Both the position numbers and the translations under genes were made by a program. Shown here in pieces: positions 50,212 to 59,707 of a stretch of 64,000 nucleotides of DNA; the stretch's first letter is position 1; every line of letters begins with the position of its first letter. The stretch lies in NCBI RefSeq assembly GCF_039543385.1, contig NZ_BAABJQ010000011.1, positions 186,001-250,000 on the forward strand, read 5' to 3'. The notes under the pieces were generated by a model. The model was not told the DNA's origin, did no database searches, and saw nothing but the letters and a program-made list of their open reading frames with translations. Origin of the DNA: Rugosimonospora acidiphila (GTDB lineage: Bacteria; Actinomycetota; Actinomycetes; Mycobacteriales; Micromonosporaceae).

Positions 50212-51993
50212 GTGAATCAACCACGGGCCGCGCGCTTCGACCGTGACCACCCGCGCTACAAGTGGGTGGCGCTGTCGAACACCACTGTGGGCATGCTGCT
50301 CGCCACAGTGAACTCATCGATCGTTATCATCTCTCTGCCGGCGATCTTCAACGGCATCCACCTCGACCCGCTGGATCCGGGAAACATCAGCTACCTGCTC
50401 TGGATGCTGATGGGCTTCCTGCTGGTCTCGGCCGTCCTGGTGGTGGCCCTGGGCCGGCTGGGTGACATGTTCGGCCGGGTCAAGCTCTACAACATGGGCT
50501 TCGTGGTGTTCACCATCGCCTCGATCGCCCTGTCCCTGGACCCGTTCCAGCAGGGTAGCGGCGCACTGTGGCTGATCGGCTGGCGCGTGGTGCAGGCGGT
50601 GGGTGGCGCGATGGTCTTCGCGAACTCGACCGCGATCCTGACCGACGCGTTCCCGGCCCGGCAGCGCGGCATGGCGCTGGGCATCAACCAGGTGGCCGCG
50701 ATCGCGGGCTCGTTCATCGGTCTGGTGCTGGGCGGCATCCTCGCCGAGTGGGACTGGCGCGCGGTGTTCTGGGTCAGCGTGCCGATCGGCATCGTGGGCA
50801 CCATCTGGTCGTACCTGTCGCTGCACGAGTTGGGCGCGCGCAACCCGGGCAAGCTGGACTGGTGGGGCAACGCCACGTTCGCGGTCGGCCTGGCCGCGCT
50901 GCTGGCCGGCATCACCTACGGCATCCAGCCCTACGGCGACCACAACACCGGCTGGGCCAACCCGTGGGTGCTGGCCGCCCTGATCGGCGGCGTCGTGTTG
51001 CTGGTGGTGTTCTGCCTCATCGAGGCGCGGGTCGCCCAACCCATGTTCCATCTCGCGCTGTTCAAGAACCGCACCTTCGCGTCGGCGAACCTGGCCGGTC
51101 TGCTGGCCTCGGTCAGCCGGGGCGGCATGCAGTTCATGCTGATCATCTGGCTGCAGGGCATCTGGCTACCGCTGCACGGCTTCAGCTACGAGCGGACCCC
51201 GCTGTGGGCCGGTATCTACCTGCTGCCACTGACGGTGGGCTTCCTGGTCGCCGGCCCGGTCTCAGGCTGGCTGTCGGACAAGTTCGGGGTCAAGCCGTTC
51301 GCGGTCGGCGGCGCGTTGGTGGTCGCGGCCAGCTTCGTCGGCCTGATCGTGGTGCCGGTGAACTTCCCGTACTGGCTGTTCGCCCTGCTGGTGCTCATCA
51401 ACGGGCTCGGTTCCGGCCTGTTCTCCTCACCGAACGCGTCGGCGGTCATGGGCTCGGTCCCGGCGGCCCAGCGCGGCGCGGCCTCCGGCATGCGGGGCAC
51501 CTTCTTCAACTCCGGTGCCGCGCTGTCCATCGGCATCTTCTTCAGCCTGATGATCATCGGGCTGGCGTCGACCCTGCCGCACACGCTGACCAGCGGCCTC
51601 GAGGCGCAGGGCGTGCCGACATCGGTCGCGGTGCAGATCGGTAACCTGCCGCCGGTCGGCAGCCTGTTCGCCGCGTTCCTCGGGTACAACCCGCTGGCCC
51701 AGCTGCTCGGCCCGACCGGAGTGCTGAACCACCTGCCGGCCGGCCACGCGCAGATCCTGACCGGCAAGCAGTTCTTCCCGAACCTGATCTCCGGGCCGTT
51801 CCACCACGGCCTGGTGGTGGTGTTCATCGCGGCGGCCCTGATGAGCGTGATCGCGGCTCTCGCGTCGGTCATCGACAACGGGCGCGGTGCCATCGCGGAC
51901 CGGCCGCTGGGCTCCTCGGACGCCGACGCGGTCGCGGACGCCCCATCGACCGAGATCGCCGGCATCGAGGACCAGCCGGCGACCACCTCCTGA
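50212..51993 (+). CDS. MFS drug exporter, DHA2 (14-helix) family
   Basis: A 593-residue permease of the EmrB/QacA type. The N-terminal motif D/helix 1 is GMLLATVNSSIVIISLPAI, motif A is GRLGDMFGRVKLYNMGF and motif C-like GSFIGLVLGGILAEWDWRAVFWVSVPIGI follows. Fourteen hydrophobic helices and a polar Asp/Ala-rich C-terminus are visible. It exports drugs or hydrophobic compounds against protons. It is inserted between the HIT gene and the phosphatidylinositol mannoside operon and is preceded by a regulatory-looking inverted repeat. Confidence 0.9.
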   Translation: MNQPRAARFDRDHPRYKWVALSNTTVGMLLATVNSSIVIISLPAIFNGIHLDPLDPGNISYLLWMLMGFLLVSAVLVVALGRLGDMFGRVKLYNMGFVVFTIASIALSLDPFQQGSGALWLIGWRVVQAVGGAMVFANSTAILTDAFPARQRGMALGINQVAAIAGSFIGLVLGGILAEWDWRAVFWVSVPIGIVGTIWSYLSLHELGARNPGKLDWWGNATFAVGLAALLAGITYGIQPYGDHNTGWANPWVLAALIGGVVLLVVFCLIEARVAQPMFHLALFKNRTFASANLAGLLASVSRGGMQFMLIIWLQGIWLPLHGFSYERTPLWAGIYLLPLTVGFLVAGPVSGWLSDKFGVKPFAVGGALVVAASFVGLIVVPVNFPYWLFALLVLINGLGSGLFSSPNASAVMGSVPAAQRGAASGMRGTFFNSGAALSIGIFFSLMIIGLASTLPHTLTSGLEAQGVPTSVAVQIGNLPPVGSLFAAFLGYNPLAQLLGPTGVLNHLPAGHAQILTGKQFFPNLISGPFHHGLVVVFIAAALMSVIAALASVIDNGRGAIADRPLGSSDADAVADAPSTEIAGIEDQPATTS

Positions 51994-52007
51994 CGGTCCT
52001 ACCCGCA

Positions 52008-52044
52008 CGGTCGGGGCCACTCCCACCCGGGGCGGCCCCGACCG
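52008..52044. terminator. Bidirectional hairpin terminator
   Basis: Perfect 11-base arms CGGTCGGGGCC and GGCCCCGACCG lie between the convergent MFS and EF-G-like genes. Confidence 0.8.
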
Positions 52045-52060
52045 CCGTATCGCCTCCGGC

Positions 52061-54226
52061 TCAGCCGTGCGCGGCGACGTGCTCCTTCTTGACCTGGTCG
52101 GCCAGCTGGGCGGGCATCGGGTCGTACCGGGCGAAGGCGCGCCGGAAGCCGCCCGTACCCGAGGTCATGGCGCGCAGCTCCACCGCGTACCGGATCAGTT
52201 CCGTGGCTGGTACCTCGGCGTGCACCACCGTCTTCTCGGCGCCACCCTCGTCGGGCGTGGTACCCAGGACCCGGCCGCGCCGGCTGGACAGGTCACTCAT
52301 CACGGCGCCGACGAAGGAATCGGGCACCCGGATGAAGATCTCGTCCACCGGTTCGAGCAGGGTCACGTGGCCCTTGTCCGCCGCCTCCTTCAGCGCGAGG
52401 CTGCCGGCCGTCTGGAACGCGGCGTCCGAGGAGTCCACCGAGTGCGCCTTGCCGTCGAGCAGGGTCACCCGCAGGTCCACCACCGGGTACCCGGCGGCGA
52501 TCCCGCGCTCCATCTGGGCGCGTACCCCCTTCTCGACGCTCGGGATGTAGTTGTTGGGCACCGCGCCGCCGACGACCCTGTCCACGAACTCGAAGCCCGA
52601 CCCGCGTGGCAGCGGCTCCACCGCGATGTCGCACACCGCGTACTGGCCGTGCCCGCCGGACTGCTTGACGTGCCGGCCGTGCCCGCGCGAGGACGCGCCG
52701 AACGTCTCGCGCAGCGCCACCTTGACCGGCTCGGTGTCCAGCTCGACGCCGCCGGCCCGCAGCCGGTCCAGCACCACGTCGGCGTGCGCCTCGCCCATGC
52801 ACCACAGCACCAGCTGGTGGGTCTCCGGGTTGCGCTCCAGCCGCAGCGTGGGGTCCCCGGCGACCAGCCGGCCCAGGTTCTTGGCCAGCGCGTCCTCGTC
52901 GGAGCGGGTCTTCGCCACGATGGCCACCGGCAGCAGCGGCTCGGGCATCTCCCAGGGCGCGATCAGCACCGGATCGTCCTTGCCGGAGATGGTGTCGCCG
53001 GTCTCGGCGGTGGTGGACTTGGTGATGGCGCAGATGTCGCCGGCCACGCAGTAGGGCACCTCGCGCACCTGCGCGCCGAGCGGGGAGTAGATGTGCGTCA
53101 CCCGCTCGTCGGAGTCGTGGTCGGCGTGGCCGCGCTCCTCCATGCCGTGGCCGGCGATGTGCACAGCGGTCTCCGGGCGCAGCGTGCCGGAGAAGACCCG
53201 CACCAGCGACACCCGCCCGACGTACGGGTCCACCGTCGTCTTGACCACCTCGGCGACCAGCGGACCGGCGGCGTCGCAGGTCAGCGGCGCGCGCGGATCG
53301 CCGTTCAGGCCGGCGACGGCCGGCAGCGTGTGCTCCGGCGGCGACGGGAACGCGCTGGTCAGGATCTCCAGCAGGGCGTCGATGCCGACCCGGGTCTCGG
53401 CGCAGACCGGGATCACCGGGAAGAAGGTGGCGTGGGCCACCGCCTTCTCCAGGTCATCGACGATCACCGAGGCTTCGATCTCCTCGCCGCCGAGGTAGCG
53501 GTCCATGAGGGTCTCGTCCTCGCTCTCCGCGATGATGCCCTCGAGCAGCTCACCGCGGGAGTCCGCGATGGCCGGCAGGTGCTGGGGGTCGGGCTCACGC
53601 AGCTCGGGCGGGTAGCCGCCGGAGTAGTCGAACAGGCGCTGCGAGATGAGCCCGATCAGGCCCTCCACCGAGATCCCGTCGTCCCCGTGCAGCGGCAGGT
53701 ACAGCGGCAGCACGTTGTCGCCGAACGTCTCGCGGCACAGCGCGACCGTCTCCTCGAAGTCGGCCCGCTGGTGGTCGAGCCGGGTCACCGCGACGGCCCT
53801 GGGCATGCCCACCGCCGCGCACTCCTCCCAGAGGGCGCCGGTCGCCGCGTCCATGCCATCGACGGCCGACACGACGAACAGCGCCGCATCCGCGGCGCGC
53901 AGCCCGGCGCGCAGCTCGCCGACGAAGTCCGCGTAGCCCGGCGTGTCGAGCAGGTTGACTTTGATGTCGCGGTACAGCAGCGGCGCGCAGGACAGGCTCA
54001 CCGAGCGCTGCTGGCGCACTGCCGCGGGGTCGTAGTCGCTGACCGTGGTGCCGTCGACGACCGAGCCGGCCCGGCCGATCGTGCCGGTGGCCGCGAGCAG
54101 CGCCTCGACCAGAGTCGTCTTACCCGCGCCGGAATGCCCGACGAGCACCACGTTGCGTACCCTGCCGGGTTCGTCCACCACCGGCGCTGGGCCGGTGACT
54201 CCCTTCTCCTGGGCCTTCTGCGCCAT
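52061..54226 (-). CDS. Elongation factor G-like GTPase (FusA2-type)
   Basis: A 721-residue translational GTPase paralogue. P-loop GHSGAGKTT, G3 DTPGYADF and the EF-G domain order (GTPase, domain II at about 285-400, domains III-V to YVKK-like end DQVKKEHVAAHG) are present. The G4 motif reads TRLD instead of NKxD, and the switch I region (RQQRSVSLSCAPLLYRDIKVN) departs from true EF-G. Such EF-G-like proteins of actinobacteria have an unclear role, perhaps in ribosome rescue or dormancy. ATG 54226 has GGGAGG 8 bases upstream; the frame upstream is rejected. Confidence 0.9.
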   Translation of the reverse strand: MAQKAQEKGVTGPAPVVDEPGRVRNVVLVGHSGAGKTTLVEALLAATGTIGRAGSVVDGTTVSDYDPAAVRQQRSVSLSCAPLLYRDIKVNLLDTPGYADFVGELRAGLRAADAALFVVSAVDGMDAATGALWEECAAVGMPRAVAVTRLDHQRADFEETVALCRETFGDNVLPLYLPLHGDDGISVEGLIGLISQRLFDYSGGYPPELREPDPQHLPAIADSRGELLEGIIAESEDETLMDRYLGGEEIEASVIVDDLEKAVAHATFFPVIPVCAETRVGIDALLEILTSAFPSPPEHTLPAVAGLNGDPRAPLTCDAAGPLVAEVVKTTVDPYVGRVSLVRVFSGTLRPETAVHIAGHGMEERGHADHDSDERVTHIYSPLGAQVREVPYCVAGDICAITKSTTAETGDTISGKDDPVLIAPWEMPEPLLPVAIVAKTRSDEDALAKNLGRLVAGDPTLRLERNPETHQLVLWCMGEAHADVVLDRLRAGGVELDTEPVKVALRETFGASSRGHGRHVKQSGGHGQYAVCDIAVEPLPRGSGFEFVDRVVGGAVPNNYIPSVEKGVRAQMERGIAAGYPVVDLRVTLLDGKAHSVDSSDAAFQTAGSLALKEAADKGHVTLLEPVDEIFIRVPDSFVGAVMSDLSSRRGRVLGTTPDEGGAEKTVVHAEVPATELIRYAVELRAMTSGTGGFRRAFARYDPMPAQLADQVKKEHVAAHG

Positions 54227-54653
54227 CGGCGCACCTCCCTCGGTCTGGGTGTCAGAGCGCCGACGTGGGACGCCCTTGAACGCCGGGTTACTTCTTGGTT
54301 GCGATTTCACTCCCGTGGGAGCGCTGACACAACCCCGACGCACAGACCCGCGGGGGACGGCCGACCGACCGGCCCGCCCACCTTAATGTGCCGGATGATC
54401 GGCCCGCGTGACCGGCCCGACCACACCCGCGACCGCGCACCGGTCGGCCCGGCCGGCACGCCGACCCGAATACACCCTTCAGGCCACACACCCTCCCGAG
54501 CACGCACCGGACCGACCACACACCATCCCGACCACACGCCGGCCCGAGCAGGCACCGGTCGGGCCTGGCGGCCGATCGGATCGGGCCCGCCGTTATGGTG
54601 AGACCCGCCAGGCCGGAGGCCGGAGGGCGGCCAGGGAGCGAGCGAGGCGGAGC

Positions 54654-55310
54654 TTGAAACTCTTCAACGTGGTGGCGAGGGCCGGTGTGCCCCGCGTGTT
54701 GGGGCCGATGGCCGGCTGGCTGCTGCGCCGGCGCGTCACGCCCGACATGGTCACCATCATCGGCACCGTCGCCACGCTCGTCGGCACCGTGGGCTTCGCC
54801 GCCCGAGGCCGGTTGGTTCTCGCCGCCGTGTTTGTGATCTTCGGTTCCCTCACCGACGTGATCGACGGAACCATGGCCCGGATGTCCGGGCGCAAGGGCA
54901 AGTTCGGCGCCTTCCTCGACTCCACCCTCGACCGGGTGGCCGACGGCGCGATCTTCGCCTCGCTGGCGTACTGGCTGCTCACCCAGGATCGCCACGCCGC
55001 CGCCGCGGCGTCGCTGATCTGCCTGGTCGCCACGCAGGTCGTGTCGTACGCCAAGGCCCGCGCCGAGGGGCTGGGGATGACCGCCAACGTCGGGGTCGGC
55101 GAGCGGGCCGAGCGCTTGATCATTATCGGGGTCGGTGGGCTGCTCGCCGAGCTGGTCTGGAAGTACGCCATGGACGTCGCGCTGTGGATCCTGGTCGTGC
55201 TGTCCCTCATCACGGTCGGTCAGCGGATCGTCACGGTGTACCGGCAGGACCGCGCGGCCGTCGCCGCGGAGCGTGAGCGGCAGCCCGAGACCACCCGGTC
55301 AGCCCGGTGA
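54654..55310 (+). CDS. pgsA: Phosphatidylinositol phosphate synthase (CDP-alcohol phosphatidyltransferase)
   Basis: A 218-residue integral membrane enzyme. The CDP-alcohol phosphatidyltransferase motif is DVIDGTMARMSGRKGKFGAFLDSTLDRVAD (about 61-90), with several helices around it and the family tail KARAEGLGMTANVGVGERAERLIII. It transfers diacylglycerol phosphate from CDP-DAG to inositol 1-phosphate, the first committed step to PI and its mannosides. A TTG at 54654 preceded by GAGG fits the length of mycobacterial PgsA1; the upstream frame is not plausible protein. The next gene starts inside its stop codon. Confidence 0.9.
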   Translation: MKLFNVVARAGVPRVLGPMAGWLLRRRVTPDMVTIIGTVATLVGTVGFAARGRLVLAAVFVIFGSLTDVIDGTMARMSGRKGKFGAFLDSTLDRVADGAIFASLAYWLLTQDRHAAAAASLICLVATQVVSYAKARAEGLGMTANVGVGERAERLIIIGVGGLLAELVWKYAMDVALWILVVLSLITVGQRIVTVYRQDRAAVAAERERQPETTRSAR

Positions 55311-56239
55311 GCCGCACGGCCGACCTGGCGTACGCCGCCGGCTGGCGGGTGCTGCGCATGCTGCCGCTCGCCGTGACGGCTCCGGCGTTCGACGTGGCGG
55401 CCGACTTCGTGAAGCGCCGGGGCGGCACGGGCGTGACTCGGCTGGCCGGCAACCTGCGCCGGGTGGTCGGCCCCGAGCTGCCCGGACCGGAGTTCGACGC
55501 GCTGGTACGCCGCGCGATGCGCTCCTACTTCCGGTACGCGCTGGAGGGGTTCCGGCTGCCCAGCCTGTCCCGGGACCAGCACCTGCGCGGGTTCGTGGTG
55601 GACGGCCTCGACGAGCTCGCCGCGTCGGTGGACGCCGGCCGGGGCGTGATCGTGGCGCTGCCGCACGCGGGCAACTGGGACGCGGCCGGCGCCTGGGTGG
55701 CCGCCAGGGGCTGGAAAATGATCACAGTGCAGGAGCGGCTTAAGCCGGAGAGCCTGTACCGCCGCTTCGTCGCCTTCCGGGAGAGCCTGGGCATGGAGAT
55801 CCTCCCGCTCACCGGCGGCGAGGGCTCGATCCGCGAGACGCTTGAGACCCGGCTGCGCCGGGGGTACGTGGTGCCGATCCTGGCCGACCGCGACCTGCCC
55901 GGCAAGGGAGTGGAGGTGACCTTCTTCGGTGCCCGTACCACCGTTCCCCCCGGCCCCGCCCTGCTCGCCATGCGTACCGGAGCCCCCCTCTACACGCTCG
56001 ATATGTGGTACGAAAAGGACGCGGCGCACGCACGCCTGCGGGGCCCGCTGCCGGTGCCCGGTCCGGAGACCGGAAACTTCGGCGCCCGGGTCCGGGCGCT
56101 CACGCAGTCGGTCGCCGATGGCCTCGCGAAGGGCATCGCGGCGCACCCCGCGGACTGGCACATGATGCAGCGCATGTGGCCCGACGATGCTGTAGTGGAT
56201 GAGAAAGCCGCTGCCACAAACGACGAAGCTGGCCGATAG
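55307..56239 (+). CDS. Phosphatidylinositol mannoside acyltransferase-like protein (PatA family)
   Basis: A 310-residue LpxL/PatA-type acyltransferase. The catalytic motif HxxxxD is visible as HAGNWD (about 120-125), followed by the family segments TVQERLKPESLYRRFVAFRESLGMEILPL and PILADRDLPGKGVEVTFFG. It transfers an acyl chain from acyl-CoA to the mannose of PIM at the inner membrane surface. GTG 55307 overlaps the pgsA stop. Position between pgsA and pimA is the same as in mycobacteria. Confidence 0.9.
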   Translation: MSRTADLAYAAGWRVLRMLPLAVTAPAFDVAADFVKRRGGTGVTRLAGNLRRVVGPELPGPEFDALVRRAMRSYFRYALEGFRLPSLSRDQHLRGFVVDGLDELAASVDAGRGVIVALPHAGNWDAAGAWVAARGWKMITVQERLKPESLYRRFVAFRESLGMEILPLTGGEGSIRETLETRLRRGYVVPILADRDLPGKGVEVTFFGARTTVPPGPALLAMRTGAPLYTLDMWYEKDAAHARLRGPLPVPGPETGNFGARVRALTQSVADGLAKGIAAHPADWHMMQRMWPDDAVVDEKAAATNDEAGR

Positions 56240-56249
56240 GGGAGGCGGT

Positions 56250-57395
56250 GTGCGGATCGGCATCGTGTGCCCGTATTCGTTCCATACGCCCGGCGGCGTC
56301 CAGAACCACGTGCGTGATCTCGCGGAGTCGTTGATCCAACTCGGGCACTCGGTGAGCGTGCTCGCGCCCGCCGACGAGGACGAGCCGAGGCCGGCGTACG
56401 TGGTCCCGGCCGGCCGGGCGGTCCCGGTCCGGTACAACGGGTCGGTGGCCCGGCTGGCGTTCGGGCCGATCTCCGCGGCCCGGGTGCGCCGGTGGTTGTC
56501 CACCGGCAGGTTCGACGTGCTGCACGTGCACGAGCCGACGACGCCGAGCCTGTCGATGCTCGCCGTCATCTACTCCCGCGCGCCGGTGGTGGCCACCTTC
56601 CATACCGCGATGACCCGGTCCCGGGCGCTGGTCGCCGCGCAGGGGCTGCTCCAGCTGGTACTGGAGAAGATCACCGCGCGGATAGCGGTCAGCGACCTCG
56701 CCCGGCGGGTACAGGTCGAGCACCTGGACGGGGGCGGCTGGGAGATCCCCAACGGGGTGGCAGTGAGCAGGTTCGCCGAGGCCGAGCCGCTGCCGGGGTG
56801 GCCCGGCGAGGCGGGCACGGTGGGCTTCCTCGGCCGGTTCACCGAGCCCCGCAAGGGCTTCCCGATCCTGCTCGACGCGTACCGGCAGGTGGCCGCCCGC
56901 CGGCCCGGGCTGCGGCTGCTGGTGGCCGGGCCGGGCGACCTGGCGGACCTGGGCGAGGCGGCGCCGGCCGGGACCACCTTCCTGGGCAAGGTCTCGGAGG
57001 AGGACAAGGCCCGGATGCTGCGCAGCGTCGACGTGTACGTCGCGCCGAACACCCACGGCGAGTCGTTTGGGATGATCTTGACCGAGGCGATGGCGGCCGG
57101 GGCGGCCGTGGTGGCCAGCGACCTGGACGCGTTCCGTCGGGTATTGGACGGTGGCCGGGCCGGCGAACTGTTCCCGGTCGGCGACGCCGCCGCCCTGGCC
57201 GGCACGCTGGATCGGCTGCTGGACGACCCCGCCCGGCGCGCCGAACTGGCCGGACGGGCCCGGCAGGTGGTCGCCTCGTTCGACTGGCCGGTGGTTGCCG
57301 AGCGTGTCCTGGAGGTCTACACAACGGCGATCGAGGCCACCGGCGGGGTCGTGGCGGACCTCGACGAGCCACCACGAGCCGGGAGTCTTGGCTAG
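56250..57395 (+). CDS. pimA: Phosphatidylinositol alpha-mannosyltransferase
   Basis: A 381-residue GT4 (GT-B fold) glycosyltransferase. The start is VRIGIVCPYSFHTPGGVQNHVRDLAESL, with the glycine loop and His for membrane/PI binding. LHVHEPTTPSLSMLA, FLGRFTEPRKGFPILLDAYRQV and the nucleotide-sugar motif APNTHGESFGMILTEAMAAG (the E-x7-E) follow. It adds the first mannose from GDP-mannose to phosphatidylinositol. GTG 56250 behind GGAGG is preferred to the upstream in-frame ATG at 56199. It belongs to the pgsA operon. Confidence 0.92.
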   Translation: MRIGIVCPYSFHTPGGVQNHVRDLAESLIQLGHSVSVLAPADEDEPRPAYVVPAGRAVPVRYNGSVARLAFGPISAARVRRWLSTGRFDVLHVHEPTTPSLSMLAVIYSRAPVVATFHTAMTRSRALVAAQGLLQLVLEKITARIAVSDLARRVQVEHLDGGGWEIPNGVAVSRFAEAEPLPGWPGEAGTVGFLGRFTEPRKGFPILLDAYRQVAARRPGLRLLVAGPGDLADLGEAAPAGTTFLGKVSEEDKARMLRSVDVYVAPNTHGESFGMILTEAMAAGAAVVASDLDAFRRVLDGGRAGELFPVGDAAALAGTLDRLLDDPARRAELAGRARQVVASFDWPVVAERVLEVYTTAIEATGGVVADLDEPPRAGSLG

Positions 57396-57406
57396 GCTCG
57401 GCTTTC

Positions 57407-57892
57407 GTGTGGTGGATCGTGGGCGTGGTCGCGGTCGTGGTATTGATCGCGACCTACATCACCTGGACCGCGGCGCGGGTCGACCGGCTGCACGCGCGGG
57501 CGTTGGCCGCCCAGCTCGCCCTGGACGCGCACCTGGTGCGCCGGGCGGCGGCGGCCACCGAACTCGCCGAGACGCTGGAGCGTCCGGAGCTGCAGGCGCT
57601 GGCCCGCGCGGCGCGTGACGCGCTGCCCGAGGAGCGTGAGCTGGCCGAGAACGACCTGACCCGGGCGCTGCGCGCGCTGCCCCGGCCGCGCAACTCGCCG
57701 GACCTGAGCGACGTGGTGGTGGCCAGCCGCCGGGTCGCGCTGGGTCGCCAGGTGCACAACGATCTGGTCCGCGACGCCCTGGCGCTGCGCCGGCGCCGGC
57801 TGGTACGGCTGCTCGGGCTGACCCGCAAGCACCCGCAGCCGCGCTATTTCGACGTGGACGACCCGATCCTCGACGAGATCACGGTCGGCTGA
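57407..57892 (+). CDS. Small membrane-anchored protein of the PIM operon, function unknown
   Basis: A 161-residue protein with a single N-terminal helix (WWIVGVVAVVVLIATYITW) and a charged, Ala/Arg/Leu-rich helical remainder, probably a coiled coil on the cytoplasmic face. It begins 11 bases after pimA and probably shares its transcript. Mycobacteria also carry a conserved membrane protein gene at this place, but I cannot show homology. GTG 57407 has no clear ribosome site. Confidence 0.7.
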   Translation: MWWIVGVVAVVVLIATYITWTAARVDRLHARALAAQLALDAHLVRRAAAATELAETLERPELQALARAARDALPEERELAENDLTRALRALPRPRNSPDLSDVVVASRRVALGRQVHNDLVRDALALRRRRLVRLLGLTRKHPQPRYFDVDDPILDEITVG

Positions 57893-57943
57893 CCTCCCCG
57901 GCCGGCCCCGGGGTGTTTCATGCCACCGGGCGCCGATTGGCTG

Positions 57944-57973
57944 TTCGGACCGGCCCGCCCGAACACGTACTAT
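57944..57973 (+). promoter_or_regulatory. Likely promoter of pdxS-pdxT
   Basis: TTCGGA (57944-57949) and TACTAT (57968-57973) are spaced by 18 bases, and the pdxS ribosome site GAGGAGG lies downstream. No PdxR regulator gene was seen in the window. Confidence 0.5.
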
Positions 57974-58011
57974 GGGAGGTCGAAATCCCAGCGTGAGGAG
58001 GGCGTTCCACC

Positions 58012-58926
58012 GTGTCTGAGAACCCCGTCGGCAGCATTCCGAACCCCGTGACCGGCACCGCCCGGGTCAAGCGTGGCATGGCGGAGATGCTCAAGGGCGG
58101 TGTGATCATGGACGTGGTCACCCCGGAGCAAGCGAAGATCGCCGAGGATGCGGGTGCGGTCGCGGTGATGGCGCTGGAGCGCGTACCGGCCGACATCCGG
58201 GCCCAGGGCGGCGTCTCCCGGATGTCCGATCCGGACATGATCGACGGCATCATCGCAGCGGTCTCGATCCCGGTCATGGCCAAGGCCCGCATCGGGCACT
58301 TCGTTGAGGCGCAGGTCCTCCAGGCGCTCGGCGTGGACTACGTCGACGAGTCCGAGGTGCTGACCCCGGCCGACTACGCCAACCACATCGACAAGTGGGC
58401 GTTCACCGTGCCGTTCGTGTGCGGGGCGACCAACCTTGGCGAGGCGCTGCGCCGGATCACCGAGGGCGCCGCGATGATCCGGTCCAAGGGCGAGGCGGGC
58501 ACCGGTGACGTCTCGAACGCGACCACGCACATGCGCAAGATCCGCTCGGAGATCCGCCGGCTCACGTCGATGTCCCCGGACGAGCTCTACGTCGCGGCCA
58601 AGGAGCTGCAGGCCCCGTACGAGCTGGTCAAGGAGATCGCGGAGACCGGGAAGCTGCCCGTCGTGCTGTTCACCGCGGGCGGCATCGCCACCCCGGCCGA
58701 CGCGGCGATGATGATGCAGCTGGGCGCCGAGGGCGTGTTCGTGGGCTCCGGGATCTTCAAGTCCGGCAACCCGGCGCAGCGGGCCGCGGCGATCGTGCGG
58801 GCGACCACGTTCCACGACGACCCCGACGTGATCGCCAAGGTCTCCCGGGGGCTCGGCGAGGCGATGGTCGGCATCAACGTCGACGACATCCCCCAGCCGC
58901 ACCGCCTTGCCGAGCGCGGCTGGTGA
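58012..58926 (+). CDS. pdxS: Pyridoxal 5'-phosphate synthase lyase subunit
   Basis: A 304-residue TIM-barrel subunit of the deoxyxylulose-5-phosphate-independent PLP synthase. Family phrases are AEMLKGGVIMDVVTPEQAKIAEDAGAVAVMALERVPADIRAQGGVSRMSDP, the active-site Lys in MAKARIGHFVEAQ and Lys in RSKGEAGTGDV. It condenses ribose 5-phosphate, glyceraldehyde 3-phosphate and ammonia to PLP, receiving ammonia from PdxT. GTG 58012 has a strong AGGAGG site. Its stop overlaps the pdxT start. Confidence 0.97.
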   Translation: MSENPVGSIPNPVTGTARVKRGMAEMLKGGVIMDVVTPEQAKIAEDAGAVAVMALERVPADIRAQGGVSRMSDPDMIDGIIAAVSIPVMAKARIGHFVEAQVLQALGVDYVDESEVLTPADYANHIDKWAFTVPFVCGATNLGEALRRITEGAAMIRSKGEAGTGDVSNATTHMRKIRSEIRRLTSMSPDELYVAAKELQAPYELVKEIAETGKLPVVLFTAGGIATPADAAMMMQLGAEGVFVGSGIFKSGNPAQRAAAIVRATTFHDDPDVIAKVSRGLGEAMVGINVDDIPQPHRLAERGW

Positions 58927-59609
58927 CGGCGAACGAGGCCGGCGGCCCGACGGGTGTTTATCGCGAGGGGCCGCTTGACCGCGGTGCCTCGTCCCTCGGC
59001 GCCGCTGGCGGCCCCACAGTTGGGGTGCTGGCCCTGCAGGGCGACGTGCGTGAACACCTGCGCGCGCTCGTCGAGTGCGGGGTCAATGCCCGCTCGGTGC
59101 GCCGGCCGGAGGAGCTGGATGCGGTCGACGCCTTGATCATCCCCGGCGGCGAGTCGACCACGATCAGCAAGCTCGCCATCGAGTTCGGGCTGGCCGACCC
59201 GGTGCGCAAGCGGATCGGCGAGGGCATGCCCGCGTACGGCTCCTGCGCCGGCATGATCATGTTGGCCGGCGAGGTCCTGGACGGCCGCCCCGACCAGGAG
59301 TCGTTCGCCGGCATCGACATGACCGTGCGGCGCAACGCGTTCGGCCGGCAGGTCGACTCGTTCGAGGCGCCGGTGCGCCTGGACGGCGTCGGGGGCCCCG
59401 CGTTCCACGCGGTCTTCATCCGGGCACCGTGGGTCGAACGGGTCGGCGGTGACGTTCAGGTGATAGGAACCATTGAGGACGGGCCGGCCGCGGGTAGGAT
59501 TGTCGCGGTTCGGCAGGGCAATCTGCTCGCTACCGCCTTCCACCCCGAGCTGACTGGTGATCTTCGCGTACACCGGCTCTTCGTGGACCTGGTGCGCGAG
59601 GCACAATAG
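58923..59609 (+). CDS. pdxT: Pyridoxal 5'-phosphate synthase glutaminase subunit
   Basis: A 228-residue class I glutamine amidotransferase: nucleophile Cys108 in GSCAGMI and the His/Glu pair in TAFHPEL. The core begins TVGVLALQGDVREHL at residue 32, so the chosen start GTG 58923 (overlapping the pdxS TGA) gives an N-terminal extension of about 30 residues, longer than usual. No other start near the core has a good ribosome site. It supplies ammonia through the PdxS-PdxT channel. Confidence 0.95.
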   Translation: MTANEAGGPTGVYREGPLDRGASSLGAAGGPTVGVLALQGDVREHLRALVECGVNARSVRRPEELDAVDALIIPGGESTTISKLAIEFGLADPVRKRIGEGMPAYGSCAGMIMLAGEVLDGRPDQESFAGIDMTVRRNAFGRQVDSFEAPVRLDGVGGPAFHAVFIRAPWVERVGGDVQVIGTIEDGPAAGRIVAVRQGNLLATAFHPELTGDLRVHRLFVDLVREAQ

Positions 59610-59707
59610 GTCGCTGCCCCGCCGGCCCGCTTCGGTAAGGCGAGCGGGAGCGAGCGAGCTTCGGGCGGCGCTCATGGACGCCAGCCCGCGACAAAGACGG
59701 AGGGGTA

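Noticed and set aside
51887..54601. A 904-codon plus-strand frame across the EF-G-like gene
   Set aside because: It is antisense to a well-conserved GTPase, has no recognisable domain and crosses a terminator hairpin.
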